Assembly: GCA_012842495.1 (NCBI GenBank)
Contig: DUSS01000001.1
Location: forward strand, 1-62,587
DNA length: 62,587 nucleotides
Reading direction: 5' to 3'
DNA from: Candidatus Fermentithermobacillaceae bacterium
GTDB taxonomy: Bacteria; Bacillota; Sulfobacillia; Fermentithermobacillales; DUSS01
The stretch's first letter is position 1. Each line of letters begins with the position of its first letter. Of this stretch, positions 34,926-43,347 are shown in pieces. The position numbers were made by a program, and so were the translations under genes. The notes under the pieces were generated by a model. That model saw only the letters and a program-made list of their open reading frames with translations. It did not search any database and was not told where the DNA came from.

Positions 34926-35558
34926 ATGGCACAAGAAGGTTACGTGGGAGAACCGGGGCACACCTGGGCAGATATAGCCGAATCCACAGGGCTAAGTCCA
35001 GCCGCCCTCAGAAAGATTCGCTCGACTTTCCGTCCCTACCTGGGTCTGGATTCCCGGGGATATCCCGGAGAGAACACACAGCGCGTAGTCAAGGCGATCA
35101 TAGAGCTTAAGCAGAGCGGAATGGACGAAGAAGCCATCGTCGAAGCGCTAAAAAACGCCTTCTCCGAGGGTGCCGGGTGGCCCCAGGAAGTGCTCGCTCG
35201 TATGCAAGCATCCGCCACCGCTTCCGCAACCCTGAGCGCAAGAGAAGTCTTGGAAACTGTCTCTACGGGCGACGGCTTATACGAATATGGATCCCGTGAA
35301 ACTACCGGAGACGGTGCCAACCTTTCTCTCTTCGAGTGGCCGGTTGCCCCGCGGGTTTCCCCGGAAACGGAGAAGTCCATCAGGGAGTCCATATTCGATT
35401 TCCGCAGGGAGATGCGGCTTTACTTTATCAGGGCCAGAGAGCAACAGGACAGCATCCAAGCTCAGCTTTCCAGCCTCATGGCGGAAATCCGCGAACTCCG
35501 GTATCAATTGGGCCTCTACGCGTCGCGCAAGGAAAGAAAGCAGCGGGGTAGGGCGTAA
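34926..35558 (+). CDS. MerR-like HTH protein with C-terminal coiled coil
   Basis: The 210-residue protein begins with a winged-helix segment of MerR type (about 10-75): TWADIAESTGLSPAALRKI for the helix-turn-helix and NTQRVVKAIIELKQSGMDEEAIVEAL for the following helices. A low-complexity Ala/Ser/Thr linker follows (about 95-135). The C-terminus (about 145-205) is a charged amphipathic helix, likely a coiled coil, ending in a basic tail (SRKERKQRGRA). This layout is shared with RacA, which anchors chromosome origins at cell poles during sporulation, and with some MerR-type regulators. No effector domain is seen. The ATG has AGGAGGGAT upstream. A RacA-like role is an inference from architecture only. 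Confidence 0.7.
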   Translation: MAQEGYVGEPGHTWADIAESTGLSPAALRKIRSTFRPYLGLDSRGYPGENTQRVVKAIIELKQSGMDEEAIVEALKNAFSEGAGWPQEVLARMQASATASATLSAREVLETVSTGDGLYEYGSRETTGDGANLSLFEWPVAPRVSPETEKSIRESIFDFRREMRLYFIRAREQQDSIQAQLSSLMAEIRELRYQLGLYASRKERKQRGRA

Positions 35559-35620
35559 CAACCCGCGAGGCCGGTCTGCCTCTGTCAGGTTCGAGCTGGC
35601 CCGGCAGAATGAGCGCCGGT

Positions 35621-36376
35621 TCAAGAGCCCTCCGTGGTCTCGAACCCGTCGCCAGCACCGCATTCTCCCTGGAACGACCACATCCTTTTCAAGACACTTC
35701 TCAGGTTGCCTCTGACGCCCGGGAAGATAGAAGATATCGTGGCGGTGAGCTCCTTCATGGTCTGCCGGCAGGTCTTTCCGGCAACCGGGCATCCGCTCGG
35801 AAGCACCGGCAACTCAAGACGTCTTGCCGATCTTTCGATATCGCTTTCTTCGATATAAGCGAGGGGTCTTATCACGGTGACCCCGGTGCGGGAAAGGAAC
35901 GTTCGGGGATGAAAACACCGGAGGTTTCCCTGATAAAACATATTGAGGAACAGCGTTTCGATGGCATCGTCCAGGTGGTGGCCGAGGGCCACCTTATTGA
36001 AACCCACTTTGGACGCGTAGGTATACAGAGCGCCCCTTCGTAAATTGGCGCACAGAGAGCAAGCTGTTTTGCGGGTGGGATAAGCTCGGACGATTTGAGC
36101 TATCCGGGTTTTTTCAACGTGGTAAGGGATACCCAGCGAGTTCAAGAACTTTTCCACATCCGAAAAATCCTGACCCAAACCCAGGTCTACCGTTACGGCC
36201 GAGAGGTCGTAGTGGACCGGCGCCCGCGTTCTAACGTCGGCGAGGAGCCAGGCTAGAAGCAAGCTGTCCTTGCCTCCAGAAACGCCGATGAGTATCTTGT
36301 CTCCATCATCGATAAGACGGTAGTCGCGTATAGCTGCGGAAAACAAGCGAAAAACCAATCTCCCAGGTCTTTTCAT
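35621..36376 (-). CDS. ttcA: tRNA 2-thiocytidine biosynthesis protein TtcA
   Basis: TtcA thiolates cytidine 32 of certain tRNAs using an iron-sulfur cluster and sulfur from a cysteine desulfurase. The 251-residue protein has the PP-loop ATP-binding motif SGGKDS at 33-38, the CxxC pair in CSLCANLRRG (Cys106 and Cys109), VALGHHLDDAIETLFLN typical of the family, and further cysteines near the C-terminus (PSGCPVAGKTC) that could complete the cluster. It is divergent from iscS, which starts 217 bp away, and thiI follows iscS. The neighbours supply the sulfur donor, which strengthens the call over the related TilS and TtuA families. Confidence 0.85.
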   Translation of the reverse strand: MKRPGRLVFRLFSAAIRDYRLIDDGDKILIGVSGGKDSLLLAWLLADVRTRAPVHYDLSAVTVDLGLGQDFSDVEKFLNSLGIPYHVEKTRIAQIVRAYPTRKTACSLCANLRRGALYTYASKVGFNKVALGHHLDDAIETLFLNMFYQGNLRCFHPRTFLSRTGVTVIRPLAYIEESDIERSARRLELPVLPSGCPVAGKTCRQTMKELTATISSIFPGVRGNLRSVLKRMWSFQGECGAGDGFETTEGS

Positions 36377-36593
36377 TGTACTCTTATGATGCCCTTCCTT
36401 TCAGCCGAGACTGCTCCCGTCCCTTAAACGCTCCAAACGTTTCTATATCCCTCGCCTGCCGCGGCTTTACCTTGCGGAGCCAGCGGGGTATTATCTGGTC
36501 CAAACACCCTTATACCTCTTGCGGCTCGGAGAAGAAAGAGCAGGCTACATACCACCGGGATTCCTGTGTTACAGTACCAGAGGGTGATGGAAT

Positions 36594-37802
36594 TTGTCCG
36601 GCATCGTGTATCTCGACAACTCCTCCACGACAAAGCCTTTTCCCGAGGTGGTCACCGTCGTGGCCGAAGCTCTGGAAAGCGGTTACGGAAACCCGTCTTC
36701 TCTTCACAGGTTGGGGGAAGATGTATCCAAGAAGCTCGAGTCCGCCAGGAAAAACGTAGCTTCGCTTCTGGGTGCTGCGCCCGACGAAGTCTTCTTTACC
36801 TCGGGAGGGACTGAAGCAAACAACTGGGCGCTTTTCGGCACGTACCGTTTCTTCGGCGGCAAGAGACCTCACATCGTCACTACCGCCGTGGAACATCCCT
36901 CCGTCATGGAGACCGTGTCAGTTCTGAAACGTGAGGGAGCTCTTGTGACGGTGGTAGGGGTAGACCGGTCCGGCTTCGTATCACCCGAAGAAATCAAGGC
37001 CCACATCCGGGACGATACGGCCCTGGTCTCCGTAATGTACGTACAAAACGAAATCGGAACCATCGAACCGGTAAAAGAGATCGGCGCCATCATCGCAGAA
37101 CTGGGACCGCGTCGACCCAGGTTCCACGTAGACGCAGTCCAGGGATTTGCCCGGCTTCCCATCGACGTGAAGGAATGGAATGTGGACCTGCTTTCTGTGA
37201 GCGCCCATAAAATCCACGGACCCAAAGGCGTAGGCGCTTTATACATTCGAAAGGGCGTCGAGATTCGTCCTCTCGTTTACGGTGGGGGGCAGGAGGGCGG
37301 CATGAGGTCGGGGACGGAAAACGTTCCGGGCATCCTCGGATTTGGCAAAGCGTGTGAGATATGGCTTTCAGACCGAACGGCAACGGTCGCGGAAAGCGTA
37401 GATAGTTTGATGGAGCGCTTCCGGAAACTCAGACGCAAGCTCGTCGATGGCGTAAGGGAGATATTCCCCGACGCAGTCTTGCACGGCCCCGAGGATGGAA
37501 ACGTCGCTCCTTACATCGTGCACTTCGCGTTTCCGGGCTTCAGAGGTGAAACGATCCTTCACGCTCTTGAGGCTCGAGGCGTGTTCGTTTCCACTGGCTC
37601 AGCCTGCTCTTCCCACCATCCCAAACCGAGTCCGGTGATCCTGGCCCTCGGCAGAAGCGAGGACGAAGCCCTTTCTTCCATTAGGTTTTCCATGTCCCGC
37701 TTCACCACCGAAAGGGAAATCGACCGCGCCATCGAAGCTTTGGCCGATGCTCTCAGGGAACTTTTGCCCTGGAGGCAGTCCTCGGAGCGGGGGCGAAGAT
37801 AG
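36594..37802 (+). CDS. iscS: Cysteine desulfurase (IscS/NifS family)
   Basis: This PLP enzyme takes sulfur from cysteine as a persulfide and passes it to iron-sulfur clusters or tRNA thiolation enzymes. The 402-residue protein has the N-terminal VYLDNSSTTKP, the PLP lysine in SAHKIHGPKGVG (Lys206), and the persulfide cysteine in GSACSSHHP (Cys338). The TTG start has a GAGGGTGAT site upstream. thiI starts five bases after the stop, so the pair is an operon. No iscU or iscR is adjacent, which points to tRNA thiolation (ThiI, TtcA) as the dedicated use here, as with NifZ-ThiI in Bacillus. The symbol marks the family, not proven orthology. Confidence 0.9.
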   Translation: MSGIVYLDNSSTTKPFPEVVTVVAEALESGYGNPSSLHRLGEDVSKKLESARKNVASLLGAAPDEVFFTSGGTEANNWALFGTYRFFGGKRPHIVTTAVEHPSVMETVSVLKREGALVTVVGVDRSGFVSPEEIKAHIRDDTALVSVMYVQNEIGTIEPVKEIGAIIAELGPRRPRFHVDAVQGFARLPIDVKEWNVDLLSVSAHKIHGPKGVGALYIRKGVEIRPLVYGGGQEGGMRSGTENVPGILGFGKACEIWLSDRTATVAESVDSLMERFRKLRRKLVDGVREIFPDAVLHGPEDGNVAPYIVHFAFPGFRGETILHALEARGVFVSTGSACSSHHPKPSPVILALGRSEDEALSSIRFSMSRFTTEREIDRAIEALADALRELLPWRQSSERGRR

Positions 37803-37807
37803 TTTCC

Positions 37808-39037
37808 ATGGAACGAGTAATCCTGATACGATATGGCGAAATCGCCTTAAAGGGTGAGAACCGCAGGGATTTCGAGTTCGCTCTTAAACGCAACATACAG
37901 CAAAGCCTCGAGGGGCTGGAAGGAATCACCGTCCGGCGCGCACACGGAAGGTTTTTCGTGGAAGGACCGGGTCTTGCAGGGAATGCCGAGACCGACGCGC
38001 TGGACAGGCTGTCCCGCATACCGGGGGTGGTATCGATAAGCCCCTCCCGGCTGGTACCCAACGACGTAGACCAAATCGCCGAAGCTGGCAAGGAAATCAT
38101 CGGCGAGTTTATCCGCGAGAATCGCCGCCAGGTTCGTCTCGGCGTTTCCGGTGGACCGGAGAGGGAAAATACAAGGCCGATCACGTTCAAGGTGACTTCG
38201 AAGAGGGCCTGGAAGGGGTTTCCCCTCAGCTCTCCCGAACTGGATGCCAAGATCGGAGCTTTCCTCCTGCGGACTTATCCGGAGCTCATGGTTGATGTAC
38301 ATCACCCATCGGTTACGCTGGGTATCGAAGTGCGGGAAGACGGGACGTATCTTTATTCGAAGGAGATCCCGGGTCCGGGAGGACTTCCCGCGGGGACGGC
38401 GGGAAAAGGAGTTCTTCTACTGTCAGGAGGCATAGACAGCCCGGTCGCCGGGTATCTCGCTGCCCGGCGCGGCATCAGGGTTCTCGCCCTTCACTTCTGG
38501 AGCTATCCCATAACCTCGCAGCGATCCCGGGATAAAGTCGTGGACCTCGTGAAGATCCTCCGGCGTTACGACAGTTCCACCCGTCTTTACGTCGCGCACT
38601 TCACCCAGATCCAAACGCGGATCATGGAAAAGTGCCCGGAAAAGTTGCGCGTGGTAGTCATGCGCAGGATGATGATGCGGGTCGCCGAAGCTTTTGCGCT
38701 CAAAGAGGGCGCCTTGTGTATAGTGACGGGGGAAAATGTGGGACAGGTGGCAAGTCAGACCCTGGAGAGTTTAAGAGCCATTGAAGAGGTGACGACTCTT
38801 CCCGTTATCAGGCCGCTGGCCTGCTTCGATAAACGGGAGACGGTGGAACTAGCCAGGAAGATCGGGACGTATGAAACTTCGTGTCTCCCTTACGAGGACT
38901 GCTGCACCGTGTTCGTACCCCGTCATCCGGCTACAAAACCGGGACTCGAGGAGTCAAGGGCTGCCGAACGGGCGCTCGAGATCGAAGAGATGGTCGCAAA
39001 ATGCGTTGAGAACATCGAAGAAATTCGTCTGAGCTAG
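37808..39037 (+). CDS. thiI: tRNA 4-thiouridine synthetase ThiI
   Basis: ThiI makes 4-thiouridine at position 8 of tRNA. The 409-residue protein has the N-terminal ferredoxin-like and THUMP domains (about 1-165, RYGEIALKGENRRDFE) and a PP-loop domain with LLSGGIDSPVAGYL (about 202-215), followed by GENVGQVASQTLESL and a CCTVFVPRHP segment near the C-terminus. The rhodanese domain of the E. coli enzyme is absent, as in Bacillus, where the partner desulfurase delivers sulfur directly. It is cotranscribed with the desulfurase gene five bases upstream. Confidence 0.95.
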   Translation: MERVILIRYGEIALKGENRRDFEFALKRNIQQSLEGLEGITVRRAHGRFFVEGPGLAGNAETDALDRLSRIPGVVSISPSRLVPNDVDQIAEAGKEIIGEFIRENRRQVRLGVSGGPERENTRPITFKVTSKRAWKGFPLSSPELDAKIGAFLLRTYPELMVDVHHPSVTLGIEVREDGTYLYSKEIPGPGGLPAGTAGKGVLLLSGGIDSPVAGYLAARRGIRVLALHFWSYPITSQRSRDKVVDLVKILRRYDSSTRLYVAHFTQIQTRIMEKCPEKLRVVVMRRMMMRVAEAFALKEGALCIVTGENVGQVASQTLESLRAIEEVTTLPVIRPLACFDKRETVELARKIGTYETSCLPYEDCCTVFVPRHPATKPGLEESRAAERALEIEEMVAKCVENIEEIRLS

Positions 39038-39377
39038 ACCGCCCGGACTAGCTCTTCCGGTACTCCTTCCGAGCAGTTCGGCGCCACTTACCCTCAGCGC
39101 AGGTCGCTCCTTCTTTGAACCCCGGCCCTTCTGCTCCCGCGCTTTGAGCCCTTTTTCCGACGGCTTATCCTTCGTGGCCGTGGCTACTGTCGCACGGCCT
39201 TGGGACTTTGGCCCTAAGAGGTGAGACTTTAGCCCCAATTTCGCCTGCAGCTCTTCATTCATAGGCCGCGGTATCGATTAGATCAGTGAAGCTTCCGGCA
39301 GGAAGCCCCGGGGCCACGCCACGGAAAGCCTCGAAAACCGCAGGGACGCGGGATAAATCTACAAGGAGGTAGATGTA
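39038..39377. other. thiI-flagellin intergenic region (340 bp)
   Basis: No gene is supported here. It contains imperfect direct repeats (GACTTTGGCCC and GACTTTAGCCCC near 39205-39236), a perfect hairpin GCTTCC-GGCA-GGAAGC at about 39290-39305, and the CsrA-like hairpin at 39357-39374. I found no convincing SigD promoter. A 102-codon minus-strand frame lacks a ribosome site and is rejected. Confidence 0.5.
39357..39374 (+). promoter_or_regulatory. CsrA-type hairpin covering the flagellin ribosome binding site
   Basis: ATCTAC (39357-39362) and GTAGAT (39369-39374) form a perfect 6-bp stem that presents AAGGAG in the loop, including the Shine-Dalgarno AAGGAGG. The sequence TACAAGGAGGT matches most of the CsrA consensus (ACARGGAnGU) with GGA in the loop. 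CsrA represses flagellin translation this way in B. subtilis. Confidence 0.7.
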
Positions 39378-40199
39378 ATGAGGATCAACACAAACGTCAG
39401 TGCCCTGAATGCGTGGCGTAACCTGACCATCACCGACACGCTTCTGGGCAAGTCCATGGAGAAGCTCTCATCCGGTTACCGGATCGTGAGGGCGGCTGAT
39501 GACGCGGCCGGCCTTGCCATCTCGGAGAAGATGAGGGCCCAGATCGTCGGCCTCAAGGGCGCGGTAAGGAACGCGCAAGACGGCATCTCCCTGCTCCAGA
39601 CGGCTGAGGGTGCTCTGGAAGAGACCCACAGCATCTTGAGAAGGATGAGAGAGCTCGCCGTGGAAGCTGCGTCGGAGACCTTGACCGATGACGACAGAGC
39701 GCAGCTTCAGTCGGAATTTTCAGAGCTGCAAAAAGAGCTCACGAGGATAGCCAAGACCACCGAGTTCAACACGAAGCCGCTTCTGGACGGCAGCTTCGCC
39801 GGTACCATCCTGATCGGACCAAACACCGGAACCGATCATCAGGTCAATTTCAGCATCGGCGACATGTCGGCTTCTGCCCTTGGGGTTGGTGATACCGCGA
39901 TTAGCGTCGGCACGTATAGTGACGCGGTCTCGGCGATCAGTGCCATCGACGGCGCGATCAAGAACGTTTCAACTCAGAGAGCCAAGCTCGGTGCCTTGCA
40001 GAACCGCCTCGAGCACACCATCAATAACCTGAACGTGGCCATGGAGAACCTCACCGCCGCCGAGTCCCGAATCCGCGATGTGGATATGGCGCTAGAGATG
40101 GCAAACTTCACGCGCCATCAGATCTTAGTACAAGCGGGTACGGCGATGCTGGCGCAGGCGAACCTGAGGCCGCAGTCGGTGTTGAAGCTCCTCGGCTAA
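39378..40199 (+). CDS. hag: Flagellin
   Basis: This is the filament protein of the flagellum. The 273-residue protein has the conserved N-terminal D0/D1 helices (MRINTNVSALNAWRNL, LSSGYRIVRAADDAAGLAIS) and C-terminal D1/D0 helices (AESRIRDVDMALEMANFTRH, ending LRPQSVLKLLG). The surface-exposed middle is very short (about residues 140-185), so the D2/D3 domains are nearly absent, similar to the Bacillus Hag type. An AAGGAGG site lies eight bases before the ATG inside a hairpin. A strong terminator follows. No other flagellar gene is in the window; the convergent glycosyltransferase gene is the only plausible partner. Confidence 0.97.
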   Translation: MRINTNVSALNAWRNLTITDTLLGKSMEKLSSGYRIVRAADDAAGLAISEKMRAQIVGLKGAVRNAQDGISLLQTAEGALEETHSILRRMRELAVEAASETLTDDDRAQLQSEFSELQKELTRIAKTTEFNTKPLLDGSFAGTILIGPNTGTDHQVNFSIGDMSASALGVGDTAISVGTYSDAVSAISAIDGAIKNVSTQRAKLGALQNRLEHTINNLNVAMENLTAAESRIRDVDMALEMANFTRHQILVQAGTAMLAQANLRPQSVLKLLG

Positions 40200-40234
40200 G
40201 CCGGTCAAAGCTTCATCCCACCCAATCTCGAAGG

Positions 40235-40266
40235 GAGCGGAGGCCTCGCCGGTGGGGCCTCCGCTC
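40235..40266 (+). terminator. Intrinsic terminator of flagellin
   Basis: GAGCGGAGGCC (40235-40245) and GGCCTCCGCTC (40256-40266) form a perfect 11-bp stem followed by a T-rich stretch (ATATTGGTTTGTTGTT). Confidence 0.85.
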
Positions 40267-40317
40267 ATATTGGTTTGTTGTTCTCCGGTAAGAACTAATC
40301 CCAGGCGGGACAATTTA

Positions 40318-43041
40318 TCACGCGTTCGTTTCGCGGCCTGTAACTTGAGTTATCTCCCGCATCCTCCGGAGAATACCGGCCACCTTCTCAAAAGCCTCGT
40401 CCGGGCCGTACAGCCCTACGCTCTTCTGCAAAAGCCGCCACGCGTCCTCCACACGACCCAGGTTGGCCAGGGCCGATACGGCTTTCAACGACTCCTGACG
40501 GGTAAGCGGCCGAAAGCTCTCAAGCTCCTGGTACAACGCCGCGCACTCTTGGTAAAGACCGCGGTTCCAGGCGATCTGTCCCAACATGGCAAGGGTTTCG
40601 GGCCGCTTACCTCTTTTAAGCGAGGTAACCAGGAAGTCGGCGGCTAAATCCAAAAACCCTTTTTCGAAAAGAAGCTGGCCTGCAAAAAACTCCGGGTCAT
40701 CGCAAGACGAAAGAGCCCTGAGACCCTTTTCGAAAAGCTCGAAAGCGCCTATATCCACCAGGAACCCGAGCGCCCTCAACAGCCCGGGAATCCGTCCCCT
40801 CGGAGCCGGTCTACCCGTGAAGATATCCCGGACCGTCTCGTCCGATACCACGGCGGCAGGCGCGGAGTCGCTGACGAGCTTGAGGATTTCGCCCCTCGTC
40901 TTGTCCCACTTCTCACCCGATCTCAGAAACCACCGGGAAGCTTCGGCGAACTCGCGACGGGCGAGATAAACCTCACCTAGAGCTCCCGGGTCTGTACCGG
41001 CGAATTCCTGTGCGAGACGCAGAGCTGATTCCCAAGCACCCATCTGCAGGCTTTCGACTACGGCCGCCCGAGCCTTCGAGGCGCCGGCCTCTTTCAGCAT
41101 CTGCAGAGCCTTATCCGGCCACACCCTGACGAGTAGTCTTTGAGCTGGCGGATGGTCGGGGTTGGAATTGAGAGACCGGGTTATGTGGAAGAGCGCCCGC
41201 TCTTTATCGTCGCTACCCAAATAAGATCTGGCCAGGAGGAGGTCCAGGGTAAAGGTTCTCACGCCATCCGTTTCCGCAAGCCATGAAGGGGGAGGAAACT
41301 TGGCCGCCTCCTCCAGCAGGGTCCGAGCTTCTCCGGCCCTGCCCGCGCCTATCAAGACTTCGGCGATGGTCTCGGCCAGTTCGAGAAGCCCGGGGAACTC
41401 CCGTTTGACTTCGTTCCAGAAGGCCAGGATTTCGTCGACTTTTCCCAGAGAGGCGTAGGATTCGACCAAGGCAAGGGCAGCAAAGAACATGGCATGGGAA
41501 GCTGCGTGGAGACTTTTGAAAGCACTTTGTAGAAGCGGAATAGCTTCGGCGAAGTTTCCTGTGTTTTTCATCTCCACGCCGAGTTGAAACTGGTAGTAGG
41601 CGCGATTTTCTCCGCTTTCCAGCGCTTCTCCTACCAGGAGTATGTTTCTTCTTCGCTTGTCTTTACTGCGGGACACCAGAGAACCGTAACCTAAATGCTC
41701 CAGAGTGATAGGCGACGTCACTATCGGTCCCTTAATGCTGGGGAATATTTGTTCATGTACCCTTCCTGAATACCTGTATGATGGCCGGTTCAAATGCACC
41801 CGCAGGAGCTGGCAGTCTTTTTCCACCCCCTCACCCAAAATGTTCTTCACCGAGACCAAAAGCGCGTGCGGATAAATGCCTTCTTTAGGCAATAAGGACC
41901 GCTTGAACACCGGCTTGGACTCGGGAGTAACCCGTTCGTCCGCGTCGATGGAGAACACGTACATGCAGGAAGCCCGCTCTATGCAGGCGTTTCTCGCCTT
42001 CGAAAAGTCGTCCTCCCACCCACCGCTGAACACCGTTGCGCCGAGAGCCCGGGCTACCCGAGCCGTTCCGTCCCGGGAACCGGTATCGTTAACCACCGTC
42101 TCGTCGGCCACCGGCACGAGAGATAGGAGACAGTCCTCGATCATCCCTTCTTCGTCTTTGGCAATGATGCAAGCGGAGACGTCCGGCACCTGAGGGGGTG
42201 GGGGAACCGGCAGAGGTCTTCCGTTGGACAAAAAGAGGAGAAGGGATGGAGAGAACGGAAAAGCGGCTCGCCTGGTTTGCCTTGAAACAGCGGCACCCTC
42301 CGGTCGGGGAGTTTCGCCCGAAGGGTACCTGGCCTCCAACGAAAGCTGTGTTTGTACCGGTCCGTCATGACGAGGTGATCCTTGCTGAGGCGCGATGAGC
42401 AGAACGTAATCGGGAAGGAAAACGAGTCTTTCCGTTTCGTCGCGGGACAGAGTTTTCGAACTCAGGGCGTCTTCGAGGTCCTTTACGACCAAGAAATGGG
42501 GAACGCCCGCAAGGGTAAGGGCTGGCGAAAGAGGCGGGAAAAAGGATATCACGGTGCCCGGTTTCGGAGGAAGGCGGCGGGTGTAGCCCTCCAGGGGTTT
42601 GACGGGGACAATCCGGAATGAATCCCCGTATCGCGCCAAAAGGGAAGCAGGGGGTTCGGGAGCGTCCTTCAGCACGAGTTCCTCGTCACCGGAAAACGCC
42701 CGGGTCAGAAGATTTACTCTGCACCCTCTTTCCAGTAAGGTTTCGGCGATATAGCAAGCTTCCTCCATCATCCCAGCAAGCTCGGGCCCGACGAGCCAGA
42801 ATTGCCCGCCTTTTCCCGGTGAACTCGTTTTTCCCTCTGCAGCAGGCCGGCTGCTTTCGTCAGGTTCGTAGCTGGCAACGTTTAGCGGCACCGTGCTCAG
42901 GTGCTGGCTCAACCTGCGATCTTGGCGTACGGCTCGCGTGACCCTGCTTTCGGCGTTTTTATCCAAACGCAGGAAAACCCCGGCAACGGCCTCTTCCTTC
43001 AGCTTTGCATCGGCGAGATAGCTTTCAAAGTCGATGAGCAT
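40318..43041 (-). CDS. Large family 2 glycosyltransferase with TPR-like repeats
   Basis: The 907-residue protein is modular. Residues of about 1-80 are a helical leader. About 80-290 resemble part of a nucleotide-sugar or Rossmann-type domain (FWLVGPELAGMMEEACYIAE). About 300-500 form a GT2 glycosyltransferase domain with VSACIIAKDEEGMIEDCL, NDTGSRDGT and the metal-binding SIDADE. The C-terminal 400 residues are helical repeats of TPR type. The ATG at 43041 is chosen because AAAGGAAG precedes it; the longer frame to 43107 has no such site. It is convergent with flagellin, and its domain set resembles proteins that glycosylate flagellin in Clostridia; the substrate here is inferred from position. 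Confidence 0.8.
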   Translation of the reverse strand: MLIDFESYLADAKLKEEAVAGVFLRLDKNAESRVTRAVRQDRRLSQHLSTVPLNVASYEPDESSRPAAEGKTSSPGKGGQFWLVGPELAGMMEEACYIAETLLERGCRVNLLTRAFSGDEELVLKDAPEPPASLLARYGDSFRIVPVKPLEGYTRRLPPKPGTVISFFPPLSPALTLAGVPHFLVVKDLEDALSSKTLSRDETERLVFLPDYVLLIAPQQGSPRHDGPVQTQLSLEARYPSGETPRPEGAAVSRQTRRAAFPFSPSLLLFLSNGRPLPVPPPPQVPDVSACIIAKDEEGMIEDCLLSLVPVADETVVNDTGSRDGTARVARALGATVFSGGWEDDFSKARNACIERASCMYVFSIDADERVTPESKPVFKRSLLPKEGIYPHALLVSVKNILGEGVEKDCQLLRVHLNRPSYRYSGRVHEQIFPSIKGPIVTSPITLEHLGYGSLVSRSKDKRRRNILLVGEALESGENRAYYQFQLGVEMKNTGNFAEAIPLLQSAFKSLHAASHAMFFAALALVESYASLGKVDEILAFWNEVKREFPGLLELAETIAEVLIGAGRAGEARTLLEEAAKFPPPSWLAETDGVRTFTLDLLLARSYLGSDDKERALFHITRSLNSNPDHPPAQRLLVRVWPDKALQMLKEAGASKARAAVVESLQMGAWESALRLAQEFAGTDPGALGEVYLARREFAEASRWFLRSGEKWDKTRGEILKLVSDSAPAAVVSDETVRDIFTGRPAPRGRIPGLLRALGFLVDIGAFELFEKGLRALSSCDDPEFFAGQLLFEKGFLDLAADFLVTSLKRGKRPETLAMLGQIAWNRGLYQECAALYQELESFRPLTRQESLKAVSALANLGRVEDAWRLLQKSVGLYGPDEAFEKVAGILRRMREITQVTGRETNA

Positions 43042-43347
43042 CTCTACATCTTCCTTTCTCTGCGCACAGGCAGCTCTGTACGTCAGATAACAGCACCCGC
43101 ACAACACGAGTCTGGCACCTTATACGATTCTAGACTTCGCCTCCGGCGTCGGGAGAGCCTCTCAAACCAGCTCAGGAGGTGGTTCCTCGCCATGCCTCCG
43201 CCCGGTATCGGCTGGTTTACGTCGGGAAACTTCTTCTTGGGTTCGCCCCGGTGAACACCGGGCCAGACTTGGATAAACCCGATCATCGTTGATATCGAAT
43301 CAACCGTGGGATAAGTTAAAGGAGAGGACGGAAATTCTGGCCGAAAG
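43042..43347. other. Divergent glycosyltransferase-miaB region (306 bp)
   Basis: No gene is seen. On the plus strand TTGATA (43289-43294) and TAAGTT (43312-43317), 17 bases apart, may drive miaB. A hairpin GTTGAT-ATCGA-ATCAAC (43288-43304) overlaps that -35. Around 43230-43280 CCCGGT-GAAC-ACCGGG is nested inside a GGGTT/AACCC pairing, which may be a structured leader of either gene. Confidence 0.4.

Noticed and set aside
38954-39262. 102-codon minus-strand open frame downstream of thiI
   Set aside because: It overlaps the end of thiI, has no ribosome site, and encodes low-complexity sequence without a recognisable domain.
39311-39356. Resemblance to a c-di-GMP-I (GEMM) riboswitch before flagellin
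   Set aside because: CACGC, a GAAA and GGGACGC occur in order, but the second half of the aptamer and the tetraloop receptor are missing and the stems do not pair.
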